Below are positions 60,701 through 64,000 of a stretch of DNA of 64,000 bases, piece by piece. The translations under genes and the position numbers were made by a program. The notes below the pieces were generated by a model. It did not search any database and was not told where the DNA came from. It was given only the letters and a program-made list of their open reading frames with translations. The stretch comes from Candidatus Didemnitutus sp. Lineage in GTDB: Bacteria; Verrucomicrobiota; Verrucomicrobiia; Opitutales; Opitutaceae. The first letter of the stretch is position 1, and each line of letters begins with the position of its first letter. The stretch covers positions 248,001-312,000 of the forward strand of contig JAGOQJ010000001.1 of assembly GCA_017991595.1 (NCBI GenBank). The letters run 5' to 3'.

Positions 60701-60910
60701 TACACGATCCGGCCAATCGCGACCGACGCGAAGGAGACCGTGCTCGAAGTGACAATCGGCGACGGCGTGCGCGTGCCGCCCGGAGGCGTCGTGCTGGCCT
60801 CACCGCTGGCGCGCCCGATTGCCGCCGTGGAGGGCGACGGCACGCTCGTCGCCGACGCGGAAATCCGCGTGACCCGCCTGCCGGCCCGTCTTCTCATCCG
60901 TTACCGCTAG
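57710..60910 (+). CDS. Exported (alpha/alpha)6-barrel glycosidase of unassigned family with N-terminal beta domains
   Basis: 1066 residues. Signal peptide about residues 1-33 (VSVLAAACVVAAAARAAA). Residues 34-185 look like a CBM-type beta sandwich (YEFTFDLKADSGVNNFEVKL, GKGTLYVSNLRFAP); residues about 210-320 resemble a discoidin fold (LVLEWEPARHAAAYDVWLSA, GRWLKLAVP). From about 330 a beta-super-sandwich (GTYPKYLLGEQLYWTVVG ... LYAHYRLRNDGP) leads into a six-hairpin barrel (about 600-960) with RSWIRDGSLTSTALLQLG, KVPCVVDELGGDPTDEHDSH, SYWDNFFVLRGLKD and AAWNHWAEVVFPDP. The layout resembles GH15/GH63/GH94-type enzymes, but I cannot name the family. Probably the second exported glucan-trimming enzyme of the locus. 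Confidence 0.75.
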   Translation: MVDVVSPCGAGWRRLVSVLAAACVVAAAARAAAPAVLDDFRTLDAWQTATSEGASAQLRAVPGVEGGGLALDFDLSRAYGHAIARRALALDLPDNYEFTFDLKADSGVNNFEVKLIDEEENVWWNKRLSVTFPTEWTPQYLRKRHISFAWGPTHPPKPKRIKAIEFVVSSATGGKGTLYVSNLRFAPIDDAVARAARPVVRVSVGAAPMPNAEGSVFRGWSVPAAPAAAELTIDFGYSRELGGLVLEWEPARHAAAYDVWLSADGARWRRVASVQAGNGGRDYLHLPELQGRWLKLAVPAPGGDRALALDRLEVKGPEFGASENAFFAAVARDLPRGTYPKYLLGEQLYWTVVGSPAHRVEALLSETGAIEVDQSAFTIEPFLYVDGKLVTWGDVELSQSLEKNYLPIPSVTWRYGQLTLTTTALASGAAGEDSLLYAHYRLRNDGPPVQAKLFLAVRPFQVNPPWQSIFRPAGWSRTERIALDGGSVRVDGRTVVPLDAPSGFGASRFEQGEITEHLRHGRVPAATAAVDAQGFASGAFVYELDLASGAARDIRLVTPLGEATALPAAGQAAGAVDRLYATAHDTTRARWESMLDRFEVRLPAGAQPVIDTLKSNLAYIFINQDGPRIQPGSRNYQRSWIRDGSLTSTALLQLGLTDEVRAFADWYAQFQFPSGKVPCVVDELGGDPTDEHDSHGQLIYLIMQVYRYTHDEAWLRTHWDTVVRTVNFIKELRALRQTPELRDGPPTKRVFYGLVPESISHEGYSAKPMHSYWDNFFVLRGLKDAVEMARVLGETEAEAAFAAERDDFARDLYASIALAMQNTGVDYIPGCAELGDFDATSTTIALSPVEELGRLPEPALQRTFDRYFQRFEARRDGQLAWIDFTPYENRVIGAFVQLGQKERAHAALDYFMAVRRPAAWNHWAEVVFPDPATPRMIGDMPHTWCGSDFMRSVRLMFVHEREPDEALVVAPGVSDAWVLDPAGISVRRLPTYYGLLDYTIRPIATDAKETVLEVTIGDGVRVPPGGVVLASPLARPIAAVEGDGTLVADAEIRVTRLPARLLIRYR

Positions 60911-60917
60911 TCTCCGC

Positions 60918-61583
60918 ATGCAACGTCTCCTTTCCCTCCTGCTCGGCCTCGCGCTGACGGCGCTAGCGCCGGCCGCGCCGCCACCTCAACCCTCGACCGA
61001 TTGGTCCGGGGCGATGGTGGAGTTCGCCGCGCAGGACGCTGCCGCGCCCTCGCCGGACAACTGCGTGTTGTTCGTCGGCAGCTCCTCGATCCGGCTCTGG
61101 ACGACGTTGGCGACGGATTTCCCCGGCGTGCCGGTGGTGAACCGCGGCTTCGGCGGCTCGCACATCGCGGATTCGCTGGTGCATTTCGATCGCGTCGTCG
61201 CGCCGCACCGTGCGCGTCTGATTGTCTTCTACGCCGGCACGAACGATCTCGCGGCGGGCAAGGCACCCGCGGACGTGGTGCGCGATTTCGAGACGTTCTG
61301 CACGCGCGTCTTCGCCCTGCGGCCGGCGACGCGCATCGCGTTTTTGTCGGTGCAAACTGCGCCCGCGCGCTGGGAGCTGCGCGACCGGATGGCCGAGGTG
61401 AACGCTGCGGTGCAGCGCTTGGCGGCGGCGGATCCGCGGCTGGAATTCATCGACACCAATCCCGCCATGCTCGACGCCGACGGCCAGCCGCGCCTCGAAT
61501 TCTACTCGGCCGACCGCCTGCACATGTCCCCCGCTGGTTACGCGGTGTGGGCTCGACTCGTCGCTCCGGTCGTGAACCGCTGA
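60918..61583 (+). CDS. Exported SGNH/GDSL esterase
   Basis: 221 residues. Signal peptide MQRLLSLLLGLALTALAPAA. SGNH blocks are all present: NCVLFVGSSSIRLW (nucleophile Ser in the GSSS variant of GDS), NRGFGGSHIADSL (Gly), IVFYAGTNDLAAG (Asn), and YSADRLHMSPAGYAVW (Asp and His). It starts 7 bp after the preceding stop codon, inside the glucan operon, so it probably removes acyl substituents (for example succinyl or acetyl) that decorate natural beta-1,2-glucans. The acyl specificity is inferred from context only. Confidence 0.88.
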   Translation: MQRLLSLLLGLALTALAPAAPPPQPSTDWSGAMVEFAAQDAAAPSPDNCVLFVGSSSIRLWTTLATDFPGVPVVNRGFGGSHIADSLVHFDRVVAPHRARLIVFYAGTNDLAAGKAPADVVRDFETFCTRVFALRPATRIAFLSVQTAPARWELRDRMAEVNAAVQRLAAADPRLEFIDTNPAMLDADGQPRLEFYSADRLHMSPAGYAVWARLVAPVVNR

Positions 61584-61590
61584 CCCGCAC

Positions 61591-63741
61591 ATGTCGACCG
61601 AGCCGCCTCGCTACCGCCTGCCCGCGCTTCCGCTCGAGGAGCGCATCGCCGACTTGCTGGCCCGCCTGACGTTGGAGGAGAAGATCGACCAGCTGCACCA
61701 GTGCGGCGTCGGTGATACGAATCCCAACAACCTCGCCGCGCGCGCCGACGAATTCCGCCCGACCTACGGCTCGTTCATCCTCAACGGCGCCGAGCCGGAC
61801 CTCGCGTTGCGCAACGCGCTGCAGCGCCGCTGCGTCGAGGAATCGCGCCTCGGCATCCCGGCGATCTTCGGCTGCGACGTCATCCACGGCTACCGCGCGA
61901 TCCTGCCGATCCCGCTCGCGCAGGCCTGCGCGTGGGACCCCGAGCTGCTGCGGCGCCAGTGCGCGTTGGCAGCCCGCATGGCGCGTGCGCACGGCGTGGA
62001 CTGGACTTTCGCGCCGATGGTCGACCACTGCGTCGATCCGCGTTGGGGGCGCGTGGCGGAGACTTTCGGTGAATCGGCCTGGGCGTCGTCCGTCCACGCC
62101 GTGGCGGCCGTGAGGGGTTATCAGGGCGACACGCCCGGCGGCCCGGATTCCGTCGCGGCCTGCCTGAAACATTTCGTGGGTTACGGTGCGTCCGAGGGCG
62201 GGCGCGATTACTCGTTCACGGCCGTGCCCGACCAGCAGTTGTGGGAGGACCATCTGCCGCCGTTCGCGGCCGGCGTGGCCGCGGGCGCGCTGACGGTGAT
62301 GAGCTCGTTCAACGACCTGAACGGTGTGCCGACGACCGCACATCGCCGCCTGCTCACCGACGTGCTGCGCACGCGCTGGGGATTCGACGGCTTGGTGGTC
62401 TCCGATTGGAACGCCGTGCTGCAGCTGCTCAACCAAGGCTTCGCTGCCGACGAGAGCGAGGCCGCCCGGCAGGCGTTGCTGGCGGGCGTTGATCTCAACA
62501 TGGCGGACGGACTCTATCGCGCGCACCTGTCCGCGCTCGTCCGCGCGGGCACCGTGCCGCCCGCAGCGATCGACGAGGCGGTGCGTCGCGTGCTGCGCGT
62601 GAAGTTCCGCCTCGGGCTTTTCGAGCGACCCTACGTGGAGCCGTCGGCCTTGAGCGGCGCCGCGCCGACATCCGATCAACTGGCGCTCTGCCACGAGGCT
62701 GCGGTGCGCTCGGCCGTGCTCCTGAAAAACGACGCGGCGACGCTGCCGTTGCGGCCGGTGCGGCGGGTCGCGCTGATCGGTCCGCTCGCCGAGGATGGCG
62801 CGGCTCTCCTCGGGTCTTGGGCGCAACAAGGCCGAGCGGCCGAGACGCCAACCCTCGCGGCGGCGCTGCGCGAACGCCTGCCGGCGGACACCGAATTGGT
62901 GGTTGCCCCGGGTTGCGCCATCGACGGCGCGGACACCGCGGGTTTTGCCGCGGCGCTGGCTGCGGTGGCGGCGGCGGATGCCGTGGTCGTGTGCGCGGGC
63001 GAGGCGGCGACGATGAGCGGCGAGAATGGGTCGCGTGCGAGTCTGCGCTTGCCGGGTGTGCAGGAGGAATTGTTGTTGCGTGTGGCGGCGGCGACACAAG
63101 GCAAGCCGCTGGCCTTGGTGCTCATCACGGGCCGTCCCATCGAGTTGGAGCGCGTGGAGCCGGTCTATCCGGCGATCCTCGCCGGTTGGCAACTCGGCAG
63201 CGCGGCCGGCGCGGCGCTGGCGGATCTGTTGCTCGGTCGTGCGGCGCCTTCGGGCCGGCTGGCGATCACCTGGCCGCGCACGACCGGACAAATCCCGCTC
63301 TATCATCACGAGCGTCCGCGGGCGCGGCGCGGTCGCGAGGGCGAGTATCAGGATGGCGCGACGACGCCTCATTTCGCGTTCGGGCACGGGCTGGGTTACA
63401 CGACCTTCCGCCACGGACAGATCCGGCTCAGCGCCGGAGAGGTGCCGGCCGATGGAGTGGTGACGGCGGAGATCGAGGTGGAGAACACCGGCGACCGTGA
63501 AGGGCGCGAGACGGTGCTGTGGTTCATTCACGATCCGGCGGCGAGCCGCACGCGGCCGCTGCGGGAGTTGCGGCATTTCGAGAGCGCCGTGATCCCGGCG
63601 GGCGGGCGGCGGATTTTTCGTTGGGAAATCGTGCCGGCCCGCGATTGCTCGTTCCCTGACGAGGACGGCCGGCGCATCCTCGAGCCCGGCGAGATCGTCG
63701 TCGGCGTGGGTGGACAGCGGGTGTCGTTGCGCGTGGTCTGA
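61591..63741 (+). CDS. GH3 beta-glucosidase, cytoplasmic
   Basis: 716 residues, no signal peptide (MSTEPPRYRLPALPLEERIA). The N-terminal TIM barrel has LTLEEKIDQLHQCGVG, CDVIHGYRAILPIPLAQACA, KHFVGYGASEGGRDY and the nucleophile Asp in GLVVSDWNAV (about residue 273). The alpha/beta sandwich contributes the acid/base Glu in MSGENGSRASL (about residue 478), then the C-terminal Fn3-like domain (IEVENTGDREGRETVLWFIH). It would split sophorose or short beta-1,2-glucosides to glucose after the phosphorylase step. It starts 7 bp after the esterase stop and is the last gene of the operon. Confidence 0.92.
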   Translation: MSTEPPRYRLPALPLEERIADLLARLTLEEKIDQLHQCGVGDTNPNNLAARADEFRPTYGSFILNGAEPDLALRNALQRRCVEESRLGIPAIFGCDVIHGYRAILPIPLAQACAWDPELLRRQCALAARMARAHGVDWTFAPMVDHCVDPRWGRVAETFGESAWASSVHAVAAVRGYQGDTPGGPDSVAACLKHFVGYGASEGGRDYSFTAVPDQQLWEDHLPPFAAGVAAGALTVMSSFNDLNGVPTTAHRRLLTDVLRTRWGFDGLVVSDWNAVLQLLNQGFAADESEAARQALLAGVDLNMADGLYRAHLSALVRAGTVPPAAIDEAVRRVLRVKFRLGLFERPYVEPSALSGAAPTSDQLALCHEAAVRSAVLLKNDAATLPLRPVRRVALIGPLAEDGAALLGSWAQQGRAAETPTLAAALRERLPADTELVVAPGCAIDGADTAGFAAALAAVAAADAVVVCAGEAATMSGENGSRASLRLPGVQEELLLRVAAATQGKPLALVLITGRPIELERVEPVYPAILAGWQLGSAAGAALADLLLGRAAPSGRLAITWPRTTGQIPLYHHERPRARRGREGEYQDGATTPHFAFGHGLGYTTFRHGQIRLSAGEVPADGVVTAEIEVENTGDREGRETVLWFIHDPAASRTRPLRELRHFESAVIPAGGRRIFRWEIVPARDCSFPDEDGRRILEPGEIVVGVGGQRVSLRVV

Positions 63742-63775
63742 CGCGCCGCGGTGGCGCCGGCGCGGAAAAACAAAA

Positions 63776-63798
63776 GGCCGACGCGTAGAGCGTCGGCC
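63776..63798 (-). terminator. Rho-independent terminator of the symporter gene
   Basis: GGCCGACGC (63776-63784) and GCGTCGGCC (63790-63798) form a perfect 9-bp stem with a 5-base loop; on the minus strand it is followed by TTTTGTTTTT. It lies between two convergent genes and may also stop transcription of the GH3 operon. Confidence 0.9.
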
Positions 63799-63838
63799 GG
63801 GAGGATGCGCTCGTGGCGCGTAGGCGGTGCGGGTGCCG

Positions 63839-64000
63839 TCAGGCGCCGGTCTGGCCCGGGGCCGAGAGCGGGGTGCCTTCACTTTTCTTCACCAGTGAGT
63901 CGACGACGAGCGTCGTGGTGATGTCGCAGCCGACGTTCGTGGCGGTGCGGCACATGTCGAGGATGCGGTCGACGCCGAGGATGATGCCGATGCCCTCGGC
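63839..64000 (-). CDS. Dicarboxylate/amino acid:cation symporter, C-terminal fragment
   Basis: 53 C-terminal residues are visible; the rest lies beyond the right edge. They read AEGIGIILGVDRILDMCRTA, then TNVGCDITTTLVVDSLVKK and a short Ser/Pro/Gly tail. GVDRxLDMCRTxxNVxGD is the signature of transmembrane helix 8 of the GltP/DctA (DAACS) family of sodium- or proton-coupled dicarboxylate and glutamate importers. Terminated by the hairpin at 63776-63798. Confidence 0.85.
   Translation of the reverse strand, partial: AEGIGIILGVDRILDMCRTATNVGCDITTTLVVDSLVKKSEGTPLSAPGQTGA

Overview
The window is high-GC chromosomal DNA from a heterotrophic polysaccharide degrader, most likely a verrucomicrobium of the Opitutaceae. 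The reasons are several glycoside hydrolase loci built around TonB-dependent receptors with no SusD partner, PF12831-type FAD oxidoreductases, PEP-CTERM surface proteins (IPEPSTYA tails), Ig/NHL-repeat exported proteins, few recognisable Shine-Dalgarno sequences and frequent ATGA overlaps. This taxon call is an inference from gene content.

Layout. 1-1335: 3'-truncated GH30 glycosidase (minus), with a decayed LuxR-type HTH remnant upstream. 1.9-3.7 kb: four small, lower-GC minus-strand orphan genes separated by palindromic attC-like sites; a second cluster with related sites lies at 37.4-38.7 kb. 4.1-13.9 kb (minus): FAD oxidoreductase, sialate O-acetylesterase, putative TIM-barrel hydrolase and a 1064-residue Ig/NHL surface protein. 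14.3-22.1 kb (plus): operon of FAD oxidoreductase, small exported protein, sialate O-acetylesterase, TonB-dependent receptor and a second FAD oxidoreductase. It is followed by an AraC regulator, a GH50/agarase-like enzyme and two PEP-CTERM proteins. Four promoters of this region carry the same direct repeat (CNAAC half-sites exactly 21 bp apart, 87-93 bp before the start codon), so they look like one regulon.

27.7-34.8 kb (plus): MFS transporter, then two copies of a two-gene module (unknown 250-residue protein overlapping a Cys-type sulfatase) flanking a GH2/GH5-like enzyme. A golvesin/GH2-like enzyme on the minus strand follows. The anaerobic-type sulfatase maturase needed by the sulfatases is at 44.3-45.5 kb. 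39-44 kb holds housekeeping-like genes, several visibly degenerate: a metallophosphoesterase lacking metal ligands, a ribosome hibernation factor split by an amber codon, and an aldo/keto reductase lacking its catalytic tetrad.

45.6-63.7 kb (plus): a LacI regulator and three LacI-type operators precede a locus that reads as a beta-1,2-glucan utilisation system: secreted GH144-type endoglucanase, TonB-dependent receptor, GH94 1,2-beta-oligoglucan phosphorylase-like enzyme, GPH-family importer, secreted (alpha/alpha)6 glycosidase of unassigned family, SGNH esterase and GH3 beta-glucosidase. The window ends in the C-terminus of a dicarboxylate/amino acid:cation symporter (minus). No tRNA, rRNA, IS element, phage gene or CRISPR array was seen.
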